Shown here: piece by piece, positions 26,324-34,222 of the stretch | How positions within the stretch are numbered: position 1 is the first letter of the stretch | Layout: every line of letters begins with the position of its first letter | Assembly: GCA_900551115.1 (NCBI GenBank) | Contig: URUY01000001.1 | Span: forward strand, 62,001 to 126,000 | Direction: 5' to 3' | DNA length: 64,000 nucleotides | Source: an uncultured Lachnospiraceae bacterium | Lineage (GTDB): Bacteria > Bacillota > Clostridia > Lachnospirales > Lachnospiraceae | Position numbers and translations under genes: made by a program | Notes under the pieces: generated by a model | What the model saw: only the letters and a program-made list of their open reading frames with translations | Database searches by the model: none | Told to the model about the DNA's origin: nothing

Positions 26324-27484
26324 TTACTGAATCAGAGAGTAGGAACCATTCACAATCTTCATAGCCTTAGGAGCTTTGTTTACTTCACCGGTTGCACTCC
26401 AGGTCATAGATTCACCGGTCAGACCGTCATAGGAAATCTCCGTCATAGCAGCCTTCAGCTTATCACAGATACCGGAAACGCCGTCAGCCGGTGTAGCACC
26501 GCTCTTTTCAATAGCTGCTTTCAGAATATATACTGCATCATAAGCATCCGCTGCAAACTGGTTAGGAACTTCACCATACTTTTCCTGATATGCGGTTACA
26601 AATTTAACAGTAGCTTCATCTGTACCGTCTGCCGCAAAAGGGGTCAAAAGGATAACGCCTTCAGCTAAAGACGCATCAAAGCCCTTTACACCGGTCAGGA
26701 TACCGTCAAGACCGTCACAGCCGAAGAAAACAGGTGCAAAATCCATATCAGCAGCCTGAGTCAGAATCAAAGTAGCTTCCTGATAATAAATAGGAAGGAA
26801 TAACAGCTCGGCTCCGGCTTCCTTTGCTTTCTGAAGCTGCACGCTGAAATCCGTCTTGCTGTCATTGGTAAAAGCTTCTGTCGCTACAATTTCAAAGGGC
26901 TGATTTGCTGCTTCTGCTACAAATTTTTCATAAATACCTGTTGAATATACATCAGAGCTGTTATAAATAACAGCAACCTTGCTTGCCATAGCGTTCTCAC
27001 CGATATACTGTGCGGAACCGATACCCTGGTTAGGGTCTGTAAAGCAAACCTGGAATACATTATCATTTTTAACACAATCTACCGCTGATGCAGAGGGGGT
27101 AAGCTGGAACATATTGTCAGCAGCAGTCTTATCTGCTACTGCGATACAGCAGCCGCTGGTAACACAGCCGATTAAAACGTTCATACCCCAGTCTTTCAAT
27201 GCATTATACGCATTAACTGATTTTTCATTATCGGTAACATCATCTTCAAATTTGTATTCAATCTGTACGCCGTTAATACCGCCATTCGCATTGATTTCTT
27301 CAACCGCCAGTTCTATGGCATTCTTAACACCCAGTCCGTATGCAGCATAATCACCTGTCTCAGGTCCGATGCCGCCTATTTTCCATGTGTCTGCTTTTGC
27401 GCCGTTATTTCCGCAGCCGGTAAGCATGGTAAACATCATAGCAGCAGCTAACACAAGGCTAATTACTTTTTTACAATTTTTCAT
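26324..27484 (-). CDS. livJ: Branched-chain amino acid ABC transporter substrate-binding lipoprotein (LivJ/LivK type)
   Basis: Extracellular lipoprotein of 386 residues that would deliver Leu/Ile/Val (or a related amino acid) to LivHMGF. The signal peptide MKNCKKVISLVLAAAMMF ends in the lipobox LTGC (21-24), making Cys24 the lipidated residue. The mature part is a type I periplasmic-binding fold (ETGDYAAYGLGVKNAIELAV). The frame is open upstream to 27637, but the AGGAGG site and signal peptide fix the ATG at 27484. A consensus promoter lies upstream and a terminator downstream. The ligand cannot be told from sequence alone. Confidence 0.95.
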   Translation of the reverse strand: MKNCKKVISLVLAAAMMFTMLTGCGNNGAKADTWKIGGIGPETGDYAAYGLGVKNAIELAVEEINANGGINGVQIEYKFEDDVTDNEKSVNAYNALKDWGMNVLIGCVTSGCCIAVADKTAADNMFQLTPSASAVDCVKNDNVFQVCFTDPNQGIGSAQYIGENAMASKVAVIYNSSDVYSTGIYEKFVAEAANQPFEIVATEAFTNDSKTDFSVQLQKAKEAGAELLFLPIYYQEATLILTQAADMDFAPVFFGCDGLDGILTGVKGFDASLAEGVILLTPFAADGTDEATVKFVTAYQEKYGEVPNQFAADAYDAVYILKAAIEKSGATPADGVSGICDKLKAAMTEISYDGLTGESMTWSATGEVNKAPKAMKIVNGSYSLIQ

Positions 27485-27563
27485 AATATTTTCCTCCTTC
27501 ATAATTCGGTTAAAAAGCATGTTTTTATTTATAATATGTATATTGCTCAACCGATTAAATAAA

Positions 27564-27592
27564 AATATACACTTTATACATTTTAATGTCAA
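27564..27592 (-). promoter_or_regulatory. Promoter of livJ
   Basis: TTGACA (27587-27592), 17 bases, TATATT (27564-27569) on the minus strand, giving a 5' leader of about 75 bases before livJ. Confidence 0.8.
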
Positions 27593-27661
27593 TAATTTCT
27601 TGAAAATATCTGTATACTTTATGACTATCCTGCACAAAATATCAAAAAAAGGAGGAATACA

Positions 27662-27874
27662 ATGAAAATAAAATGGCTTGATATGATTGTTTTGATTATT
27701 TCCATTATCGGTGCAATAAACTGGGGGCTTATCGGCATCTTTCGTTTAGACCTGGTAGCTTATCTTTTTGGTGATATGTCATGGCTTTCTCGAATTGTCT
27801 ATGTGCTTGTAGGACTTTGCGGCCTGTATCTTGTTACCTTTTTCGGCAGAATAAATAATGACTCTTCTATCTAA
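27662..27874 (+). CDS. DUF378 domain-containing small membrane protein
   Basis: A 70-residue protein with two hydrophobic helices (about 7-28 and 40-62) around the conserved INWGLIGIF motif that defines DUF378 (YuzA-like). Function is unknown. An AAGGAGGAA ribosome site lies 5-8 bases before the ATG. It is divergent from livJ and ends ahead of a bidirectional terminator. Confidence 0.88.
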   Translation: MKIKWLDMIVLIISIIGAINWGLIGIFRLDLVAYLFGDMSWLSRIVYVLVGLCGLYLVTFFGRINNDSSI

Positions 27875-27976
27875 AAAGCGGTTCCAACAAGCAAAAAGAA
27901 GCTTTTCTAAAGAAAAATCCCCGGCTACAGAGCCAATGTCCTTTAGTTATGTGAAAATCTATTAAGTTAAGGTTTT

Positions 27977-28024
27977 AGAAAAAAGTACCATTCACTTTTT
28001 ATAAAAGTGGGCGGTACTTTTTCT
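27977..28024. terminator. Bidirectional intrinsic terminator
   Basis: The arms AGAAAAAAGTACC (27977-27989) and GGTACTTTTTCT (28013-28024) pair around an inner hairpin. Each arm provides a T-tract on one strand, so the structure can end both the DUF378 transcript (+) and the GNAT transcript (-). Confidence 0.8.
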
Positions 28025-28050
28025 ATTCACACTCTACACCAAACGGGGAT

Positions 28051-28554
28051 TTATCTTTCTCTATTTACTACCATATTACATCTACCCCATAATTCATCCT
28101 TGAATTTGAACACATTGTCATCTGTTCTTCTTTCACTAAATCCAGAACTAATATAGCATTGCTTTGCTCTGGCATTCACAGAAAAAACATTTAATTGTAC
28201 AGCATCAACTTTAGTGATTTCAAAAGCATACTTAATTGCTAATGCAATCATTTCTTTTCCATAGCCTTTACCACGATATTTGTCATCAACCATTACAAAC
28301 TTTAGCATTCCTTCATTAGTTTCAAGATTTGAGGAATAGCAGAAAAAACCGATTACTTCTCCTACATCTGTAGTTGCAACATATGCACTATCACTATATT
28401 TAAATGCCCCATACTCAAGTACACTATCAAAATTTTCTTTTATTATAGGATAATCTATTGTGTTTGCACACCACATTGCATGCGTTTTTTCATCAGTTAT
28501 CCATTGACTGATAACTTCAAAGTCTTTACTTTCAATATATGGTCTAATTCTCAA
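28051..28554 (-). CDS. GNAT family N-acetyltransferase
   Basis: A 167-residue acetyltransferase with the acetyl-CoA loop RGKGYGKEM at about 93-101 and the usual ending GFSERRTDDNVFKFK. The substrate is unknown. The only in-frame start is TTG at 28554, 11 bases after a GGGAGG site. A nearby ATG, directly after that site, is in another frame and stops after four codons. This may mean a weak TTG start or a one-base deletion near the start. It is flanked by a bidirectional terminator downstream and a non-coding region upstream. Confidence 0.83.
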   Translation of the reverse strand: MRIRPYIESKDFEVISQWITDEKTHAMWCANTIDYPIIKENFDSVLEYGAFKYSDSAYVATTDVGEVIGFFCYSSNLETNEGMLKFVMVDDKYRGKGYGKEMIALAIKYAFEITKVDAVQLNVFSVNARAKQCYISSGFSERRTDDNVFKFKDELWGRCNMVVNRER

Positions 28555-28705
28555 TTCAGTATCATCCTCCCAACAAATTCAAATTTCGCATTCTATTACA
28601 GTATATCGCTCCCAAATGTTTGCGTCAACAAATTGCATTTTTTCATTTTATCAACTAGAATTCTAACTAGTCACCTCGTTTCAATAGTAATTAGAAATGA
28701 GCATA

Positions 28706-28754
28706 AAAAAACAAGAAAAGCACCCCTTACGCAAAAGGGGAAGACTGTTCTTGT
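28706..28754 (-). terminator. Intrinsic terminator downstream of rsfS
   Basis: Extended minus-strand hairpin with the core CCCCTT/AAGGGG plus outer pairing ACAAGAA/TTCTTGT, followed by TTTTTTATG. It lies about 215 bases after the rsfS stop and probably ends the ribosome-assembly transcript. Confidence 0.65.
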
Positions 28755-28901
28755 GGTAAGTTTTACTAATAATCTCACTTAACTCTCTAAACTGTAAATT
28801 CTAAACTCTCTGCTGACTAAAACAAAATAAACTCTACTATAAATTCTCTCTGTTGTGTTCAAACAACTTAACTTATTGAGCCTTTTTCTATTGGTAGATT
28901 T

Positions 28902-28933
28902 TTAAGGGATAAATCCGAAGACTTATCCCTTAA
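28902..28933 (-). promoter_or_regulatory. UUCG-tetraloop hairpin in the rsfS 3' region
   Basis: On the minus strand an 11-bp perfect stem (28923-28933 with 28902-28912) continues for three more pairs closed by a UUCG loop. No T-tract follows. It may be a 3'-end stabiliser or processing signal for the rsfS transcript. Confidence 0.45.
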
Positions 28934-28968
28934 CTTAACAATTTTGAATTTAACCAAATGACATTGGG

Positions 28969-29325
28969 CTACAGTTCAGACGCATCTATCATTTTACCGT
29001 CTCTCCAAATACGTTCCAGGTTATAAAAAAGACGGTTTTCCTTATCAAAAATATGGATGATGACATCATTAAAGTCCATCAGAATCCAGTTGGCGGTATT
29101 GTATCCTTCTACTTGCTTCATCTCAAAGCCGGCTTTAAAAAGGACTTCCTGTACATTATCTGCCAGGGCCTGAATCTGGCTGCGGTTGCTGCCTCCTGCG
29201 ATAATAAAATAATCGGCAACCACGGAAATCTCACTGATATCTATGATGCGGATATCTTCGGCCTTTTTGTCCTCTAACGCTTCTATTGCCAGTTTGGTCA
29301 TAGTCTTTGCATGATTTATATCCAT
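28969..29325 (-). CDS. rsfS: Ribosome silencing factor RsfS
   Basis: Binds ribosomal protein L14 and blocks subunit joining in starvation. The protein has 118 residues with the conserved family stretch ADYFIIAGGSNRSQIQALA and the ending WILMDFNDVIIHIFDKENR, which is diagnostic. It lies 2 bases after the yqeK stop, in the common nadD-yqeK-rsfS gene order. Confidence 0.96.
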   Translation of the reverse strand: MDINHAKTMTKLAIEALEDKKAEDIRIIDISEISVVADYFIIAGGSNRSQIQALADNVQEVLFKAGFEMKQVEGYNTANWILMDFNDVIIHIFDKENRLFYNLERIWRDGKMIDASEL

Positions 29326-29327
29326 TC

Positions 29328-29933
29328 TTATTCCTCACTTTCTTCCTGATACATTTCCTGACAGGACGCCTTATAATATTCATAAGTTTTTTCTGTCATA
29401 GGGTCTATCTCTCCTGCTGTTTCATGCAGATATTCCAAAGTATCCTCTAAAATATTAAGCAGCGCACAGTCAAGGTCAACAAAAGCCATTTTTCGGATCC
29501 GGGCTAAATCAGGAGCCTGCTTTCTGCCCGGTTCAATATAATCTGCAACAAAAATAATTTTTTCAAGCAGTGACATACCCGGTCTGCCTGTGGTATGATT
29601 CAATATTGCATTGATGACCTCGCTGTCATGTACTTTATAGGTGTTCATAGCCAAAAAGCTTCCTACCTTGGCATGGAGCAGAAAAGGATTCCTGCGTTCT
29701 AAATCGGTAATGATAATATGATGCTTTTCACAGATGGCAATCCGTTTATCATCATCCATACACTTTGCGCAGTCATGTAAAAGGCCTGCCAGCTCTGCAT
29801 TTTCTATTGATGCATCATAGCGCATTGCCAGTGCTGTTGCCGTATAGGCAACTCCCAGCGTATGGGCATACCGTTTTTCATCCTGTGTCTTTTCCATAGC
29901 TTTTCTGATTTTTCTGATATCTGTAGCTTTCAT
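29328..29933 (-). CDS. yqeK: HD-domain hydrolase YqeK (symmetrical diadenosine tetraphosphatase)
   Basis: A 201-residue HD-superfamily phosphohydrolase. Metal ligands are seen in YAHTLGVAYTA and LLHDCAKCMDDD, then HAKVGSFLA and YIEPGRKQ, which match YqeK proteins shown to hydrolyse Ap4A to ADP. It lies between nadD and rsfS with short gaps (18 and 2 bases), clearly one operon. Confidence 0.94.
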   Translation of the reverse strand: MKATDIRKIRKAMEKTQDEKRYAHTLGVAYTATALAMRYDASIENAELAGLLHDCAKCMDDDKRIAICEKHHIIITDLERRNPFLLHAKVGSFLAMNTYKVHDSEVINAILNHTTGRPGMSLLEKIIFVADYIEPGRKQAPDLARIRKMAFVDLDCALLNILEDTLEYLHETAGEIDPMTEKTYEYYKASCQEMYQEESEE

Positions 29934-29951
29934 ACTCTCGCCCCATTCGTT

Positions 29952-30578
29952 CTATGGATTATAAAATTTATTATTTTCTATATATAATCTTACTGTCTCA
30001 GGCACCATATACCGGATACTTTTTCCGTCTGTCAGGCGGCGCCGTATATCGGTGGAAGAAATATTCGTTTCCGGAAAGGACAGTAACTTTACTTTTGCAT
30101 GATAACGTTCAGAAAGCTCACGGCATTTGTCCTCCATAACAGAAATATCCGCACCGTTTCTTACAGCAGCAAGAATTGTACAGTTATCAAAAATCTGCTG
30201 CGGATTTTTCCAATTTTCAACGGAAAACAGGCAATCCGCTCCCATGATAAAGAAATATTCGCAAAAAGGATTTTCTTTTCTAAGCTGCACTAACGTATCA
30301 CAGGTATAGGTATTTCCGGTCCGTTTTATTTCCATGTCAGAAACAAAAAATGCAGGATTGTCTGCGGTGGCAAGCCTGGTCATTTTAAAACGGTTCCCGG
30401 CATCAAGCACTTCCTTATCTCTTTTCATATAGGACTGCCCGCTGGGAAGAAACATGATACTGTCCAGATTTTCTTCTGTCAGCGCCGTCTGTGCCAGTAA
30501 AAGATGGCCTATGTGAATAGGATTAAAGGTGCCGCCCATAATGCCGATTTTTTGAAACCTGCCGGTATTACTGTCCAT
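29952..30578 (-). CDS. nadD: Nicotinate-nucleotide adenylyltransferase
   Basis: Converts nicotinate mononucleotide and ATP to deamido-NAD in NAD synthesis. The protein has 208 residues. The nucleotidyltransferase motif GGTFNPIHIGHL is at about 15-26 and the ISSTDIRRRL motif near residue 180. It starts 13 bases after the yhbY stop with a good ribosome site. Confidence 0.96.
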   Translation of the reverse strand: MDSNTGRFQKIGIMGGTFNPIHIGHLLLAQTALTEENLDSIMFLPSGQSYMKRDKEVLDAGNRFKMTRLATADNPAFFVSDMEIKRTGNTYTCDTLVQLRKENPFCEYFFIMGADCLFSVENWKNPQQIFDNCTILAAVRNGADISVMEDKCRELSERYHAKVKLLSFPETNISSTDIRRRLTDGKSIRYMVPETVRLYIENNKFYNP

Positions 30579-30591
30579 AAAACCGCCTCCT

Positions 30592-30882
30592 TTAATTCGG
30601 CAGTATGATTTTTTTATTCTCTTTGCTTTCCTTATAGAGAATGATTTTTTTGCCGATTACCTGTACGACCTGAGAATGTGTTCTTTCAGCAATCATGCCG
30701 GCAATTTCCTTCGGGTCATCAAAACAGTTTTTTAACACGGCAATCTTAAGCAATTCTCTGGTATTGAAGGCTTCCGCTATCGCCTCCGTCACTTCAGGCG
30801 TCAAACTCCCTTTTCCTATCTGGAAAATTGGATCCATGGTACTTGCCAGACTTTTTAAATATGCTCTCTGTTTACTTGTCAT
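30592..30882 (-). CDS. yhbY: YhbY family ribosome assembly RNA-binding protein
   Basis: A 96-residue CRM-domain RNA-binding protein associated with pre-50S particles. It begins MTSKQRAYLKSLA and contains FQIGKGSLTPEV and the GTS-like VLKNCFDD region. It lies between obgE and nadD, as in many Firmicutes. Confidence 0.94.
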   Translation of the reverse strand: MTSKQRAYLKSLASTMDPIFQIGKGSLTPEVTEAIAEAFNTRELLKIAVLKNCFDDPKEIAGMIAERTHSQVVQVIGKKIILYKESKENKKIILPN

Positions 30883-30944
30883 CTTTACCTCCGTCAGGAG
30901 CTTTATCCGGCTCCTGCCTGTGCGTATTCTGCACGCACTCTTTT

Positions 30945-32231
30945 CTATTTGTAATACTCAAAGGACAGGCCGTACATCCGCACGGTATCTCCTTCTTGGA
31001 TTCCCAGTTCCTCAAGCTCGTCCAAAATGCCGGTTTCTTTCAGGAACTTTTGGAAAAAAGTAAAACCTCTTTCACTTTCCAGATTGGTATAACCGAGCAT
31101 TTTTTCAATACGCGGGCCTTCAATCACGTATTCATCCGTTTCTTCGTTATATTCTACAGTATACGGCTCATCTCCTGTTACCATCTGCTCAGGGAAGTAT
31201 TCCTGTTCAAATACAACCGGCTTCTCGTCCAATCCATCAAGCATCCCCTTAACGTGGTACAGAAGCTCTTTCACACCTTTTCCGCTGACTGCTGAAATCG
31301 GAAATACCGTAATGCCCTTGGGTTCAAATTCTGCTTTAAGCTTTTCTATAATTTCATTTTCGCCTTCATAAATAATATCCGTTTTATTGGCGGCAATGAC
31401 CTGCGGTCTTTCCGCAATTTCCGGATTATAAGCCATAAGCTCCTTATCAATGGCATAGATATCAGCTATGGGATCCCTGCCCTCCGAACCGGCAGCATCC
31501 ACCATATGAATAATCACCTTGGTACGCTCAATATGTCTCAAAAATTCATGTCCAAGGCCTACGCCTTCCGATGCCCCTTCTATCAGTCCGGGAATATCGG
31601 CAATCACAAAACCGTTTCCGTCACTTAAGTCTACCACACCCAGATTGGGATTCAAAGTGGTAAAATGATAGTTTGCAATTTTAGGTCTTGCATTGGTTAC
31701 TCTGGCTAAAAAGGTGGACTTTCCAACATTGGGGAAGCCTACCAGTCCCACATCTGCAATTACCTTAAGCTCCAGCAGCAATTTAAGCTCCATAGCCGGC
31801 TGACCCGGCTGGGCATATTTGGGCGCCTGCATGGTAGCGGTTGCATAATGCTGGTTGCCGTTGCCGCCGCGTCCGCCCTTCAACAAAACGATTCTTTTAT
31901 TGTCTCCGGACATATCCGTAATGACCTTGCCGCTGTCCGCTTCTTTAATGACGGTTCCTGCCGGAACCTTGATAATAATATCCTGTCCATCCTTGCCGCG
32001 GCAGTTTTTCTTTCCGCCTTCTTCTCCGCTCTGCGCCTGATACTTGCGGATATGCCTGAAATCTGTAAGCGTATTTAAGCCTTCATCCACTACAAAGATA
32101 ACATCGCCGCCGCGTCCGCCGTCGCCACCGTCAGGACCGCCGTTAGGCACATACTTTTCCCGTCTGAAGGATACGTGGCCGTCACCGCCTTTTCCGCTTT
32201 TTACATAAATTGTCGCTCTGTCTGCAAACAT
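30945..32231 (-). CDS. obgE: GTPase Obg/CgtA
   Basis: Essential GTPase for late 50S assembly, 428 residues. The glycine-rich Obg fold covers 1-158 (GGDGGRGGDV), and the G domain has G1 GFPNVGKST, G3 DIPGLIEGA and G4 NKTD. A C-terminal OCT domain follows at about 345-428. It lies downstream of rpmA beyond a hairpin that may act as an attenuator, and upstream of yhbY. Confidence 0.97.
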   Translation of the reverse strand: MFADRATIYVKSGKGGDGHVSFRREKYVPNGGPDGGDGGRGGDVIFVVDEGLNTLTDFRHIRKYQAQSGEEGGKKNCRGKDGQDIIIKVPAGTVIKEADSGKVITDMSGDNKRIVLLKGGRGGNGNQHYATATMQAPKYAQPGQPAMELKLLLELKVIADVGLVGFPNVGKSTFLARVTNARPKIANYHFTTLNPNLGVVDLSDGNGFVIADIPGLIEGASEGVGLGHEFLRHIERTKVIIHMVDAAGSEGRDPIADIYAIDKELMAYNPEIAERPQVIAANKTDIIYEGENEIIEKLKAEFEPKGITVFPISAVSGKGVKELLYHVKGMLDGLDEKPVVFEQEYFPEQMVTGDEPYTVEYNEETDEYVIEGPRIEKMLGYTNLESERGFTFFQKFLKETGILDELEELGIQEGDTVRMYGLSFEYYK

Positions 32232-32250
32232 AGGAAACTCCTCTAATTCT

Positions 32251-32282
32251 AAAAATGGGCTTCAAACCGTTGTTTGAAGCCC
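32251..32282 (-). terminator. Terminator/attenuator hairpin between rpmA and obgE
   Basis: Perfect 11-bp stem (32272-32282 with 32257-32267), 4-base loop, followed on the minus strand by ATTTTTAG. It probably lowers read-through from the ribosomal protein genes into obgE. Confidence 0.75.
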
Positions 32283-32303
32283 GTGATAATGCATCATAAT
32301 CTC

Positions 32304-32588
32304 TTATTTTTCTACAGGATATACGGAAGCCTGCTTTTTGTCTCTGCCTTTTCTTTCAAATCTCAGGACACCGTCTACCTTGGCAAACAAGGTATCATCT
32401 CCACCGATTCCAACATTCACGCCGGGATGGATTTTGGTACCGCGCTGTCTGTATAAGATATTACCAGCTTTAACGAACTGGCCGTCAGCTCTTTTTGCTC
32501 CCAATCTCTTGGATTCGGAATCTCTACCGTTCTTGGTAGAACCAACTCCCTTTTTATGAGCAAAAAATTGAAGGTTCATATTTAACAT
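32304..32588 (-). CDS. rpmA: 50S ribosomal protein L27 (with Prp-cleaved leader)
   Basis: Ribosomal protein of 94 residues. The N-terminal LQFFAHKKG segment is the Firmicutes-type leader, cleaved after the second Phe by Prp so that the mature protein begins AHKKG near the peptidyl transferase centre. The frame is open far upstream (to 32786), overlapping prp. I chose the ATG at 32588 because it follows an AGGAGGTG site by 7 bases and starts 4 bases after the prp stop. Confidence 0.97.
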   Translation of the reverse strand: MLNMNLQFFAHKKGVGSTKNGRDSESKRLGAKRADGQFVKAGNILYRQRGTKIHPGVNVGIGGDDTLFAKVDGVLRFERKGRDKKQASVYPVEK

Positions 32589-32592
32589 CGGT

Positions 32593-32922
32593 TTACACCT
32601 CCTCGAATTTAACTTGTAAATACCTTTTGCCGTATTCTTTCTGAATATTCTTAAGCCCGTAGACCATAGTATCCAAAAGGAAAACGGAACGTTCCTGTAA
32701 GGGCTGTGTGAAATCGCAGCGTATAAAGCCGTTGTCCTCATTAACCGTTGTCTCAAAGGACTCCTTAGCCAACTCCTCCAGTGCATTGATGGTGTTAATC
32801 ACCAGCACGGAAACGGAAGCACATACAATATCACTGCCGGATTTGGCAAAGCCGGCATGTCCCGAACAGAGTAACTGTCTGTAAGAACCTTTTTTGTCCT
32901 TACTGATTGTAATCGTCGTCAT
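32593..32922 (-). CDS. prp: Ribosomal-processing cysteine protease Prp
   Basis: Cleaves the N-terminal leader of L27, encoded next. The protein has 109 residues. The catalytic pair is visible as His22 (SGHAGFA) and Cys34 (DIVCASVS), both conserved in Prp/YsxB. A GTG two codons upstream (32928) is possible, but the ATG at 32922 gives the family's usual start; no strong ribosome site decides between them. It lies between rplU and rpmA, the standard arrangement. Confidence 0.95.
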   Translation of the reverse strand: MTTITISKDKKGSYRQLLCSGHAGFAKSGSDIVCASVSVLVINTINALEELAKESFETTVNEDNGFIRCDFTQPLQERSVFLLDTMVYGLKNIQKEYGKRYLQVKFEEV

Positions 32923-32960
32923 ACTCACATTATCTCACTGTGCAACAAAGCAAAAGCTCA

Positions 32961-33266
32961 TTATGCATTAATCTTGTCGATTTTAACCTGAGTGTATGCT
33001 TGTCTATGACCATTCTTTTTGTGGTAACCGGTTTTTCTCTTGTATTTGTATACAATAACCTTCTTGCCACGACCCTGCTCCATAACAGTTGCGGTAACAG
33101 TTGCTTTCGCTACGTCTTCGCCAACCTTTAAAGAACCGTCGCTTACTGCGATTACCTGGTCAAAAGTAACAGTATTGCCAGCTTCAGCGTCTAATTTTTC
33201 AACCTTGATTACATCGCCTTCAGCCACTTTGTACTGTTTTCCACCTGTTGCAATAATTGCGTACAT
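32961..33266 (-). CDS. rplU: 50S ribosomal protein L21
   Basis: Ribosomal protein of 101 residues beginning MYAIIATGGKQYKV and containing the GHRQAYTQVKI ending. The start at 33266 follows an AGGAGGTG site by 6 bases; a longer in-frame version to 33284 has no support. It is the first gene of rplU-prp-rpmA and is preceded by a strong promoter and a structured leader. Confidence 0.97.
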   Translation of the reverse strand: MYAIIATGGKQYKVAEGDVIKVEKLDAEAGNTVTFDQVIAVSDGSLKVGEDVAKATVTATVMEQGRGKKVIVYKYKRKTGYHKKNGHRQAYTQVKIDKINA

Positions 33267-33391
33267 AAGGCACCTCCTATTCACGAACCTGAGTCTGTAA
33301 AACTTTCAGTTCTTTACTCGCTAACTGCGGTGTCGTCACAAAGCTTATCAGTTTGGACGCACTTTTACCTCGTTATGCGGCATACTCAGAT
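33267..33391 (-). ncRNA. Ribosomal protein L21 leader (autoregulatory 5' UTR)
   Basis: About 120 bases of untranslated RNA between the promoter and rplU. Its segment GACGACACCGCAGTTAGCG and the surrounding stems resemble the L21 leader found upstream of rplU in Firmicutes, thought to bind L21 and feed back on expression. I recognised this by eye; covariance-model confirmation was not possible. Confidence 0.6.
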
Positions 33392-33420
33392 ATCATATCA
33401 TCAGCAAGGTGCCTTGTCAA
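33392..33420 (-). promoter_or_regulatory. Promoter of rplU-prp-rpmA
   Basis: TTGACA (33415-33420), 17 bases, TATGAT (33392-33397) on the minus strand; near-consensus, as expected for ribosomal protein genes. Confidence 0.85.
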
Positions 33421-33501
33421 GAAATATTTTCCTAAATTTTGCGGCATTTTTCCCAAATTCCACAATAAAATCTACGCTGAAAATAACACAAAAATACGGT
33501 T

Positions 33502-34134
33502 TTACTGCTGTTGATTGCGTTTTTCAAAATCTTCAATGTACTGGATAATCAGCTTTACAGTGCCGTCAATTCCCAAAACGGAGCTGCTGATACATAAATC
33601 ATAGCTGTCAGCCCTGCCCCATTTTTTAGAGGAGTAATAATTGTAATAGCTCTGACGCTGCTTATCCTTCTTGTTAATCATTTCCTTTGCTTTGTTTTCG
33701 GTAAGGTTGTATTTCTCCATAATACGTTTTACCTTCACCTCTTCATCACCATAGATAAACAGGTGAATACAGTTGGTATAGTCAGCAAGCGCATAATCCG
33801 CACAACGGCCTACAATAACACAGGGGCCTTCATCAGCAATCTTTTTAATGGTATCAAACTGTGCCAAAAAAACCTTGTGGCTGATGGGCATATCCACAAA
33901 GGAGGATGCGTTATAGCCGAAAGAATAGGTGTCCATTACCAAATTATATAAGAAAGAATTGGTGGGGCGTTCATCATGATTCTGAATCATTTCCTCACAA
34001 AAACCGCTCTCCTTGGCGGCCCTTGACAAAAGCTCCTTATCATAACATCGGATTCCAAAGTGCGCCGCAACCTTTTCCCCAATCTCACGGCCTGCACTGC
34101 CAAATTGACGTCCTATCGTAATTACTGTATTCAT
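33502..34134 (-). CDS. Cytidylate kinase-like family P-loop protein (second copy)
   Basis: A 210-residue paralogue of the protein at 21959-22588. Shared blocks include the P-loop variant GRQFGSAGRE (residues 8-17), the core CVIIGRCADYAL and the C-terminal motif YDLCISSSVLGID. It seems to stand alone between sdaAA and the L21 promoter. The role is unknown. The two copies differ clearly in sequence, so this is not a recent duplication. Confidence 0.85.
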   Translation of the reverse strand: MNTVITIGRQFGSAGREIGEKVAAHFGIRCYDKELLSRAAKESGFCEEMIQNHDERPTNSFLYNLVMDTYSFGYNASSFVDMPISHKVFLAQFDTIKKIADEGPCVIVGRCADYALADYTNCIHLFIYGDEEVKVKRIMEKYNLTENKAKEMINKKDKQRQSYYNYYSSKKWGRADSYDLCISSSVLGIDGTVKLIIQYIEDFEKRNQQQ

Positions 34135-34222
34135 ATTGGATCCCTTCCTCTCTGTTAGATTACTTCTATTATATATAATTTGTTTATGAATTTCCAGTAT
34201 TTTATTGAAATTTTAGTACTTT

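Larger units (their letters stand above)
28555..28968. other. 414-base non-coding stretch between GNAT gene and rsfS
   Basis: AT-rich spacer without a credible gene on either strand. It contains a minus-strand terminator (28706-28754) and, 35 bases past the rsfS stop, a strong hairpin (28902-28933). The part nearest 28555 should hold the GNAT promoter, but I see no clear hexamers. The middle part (28755-28895) has several ACTCTCTAAA-like repeats of unclear meaning. Confidence 0.6.

Noticed and set aside
32304..32786. L27 as a 160-residue protein
   Set aside because: The upstream extension overlaps prp in another frame; ribosome site and family alignment place the start at 32588.
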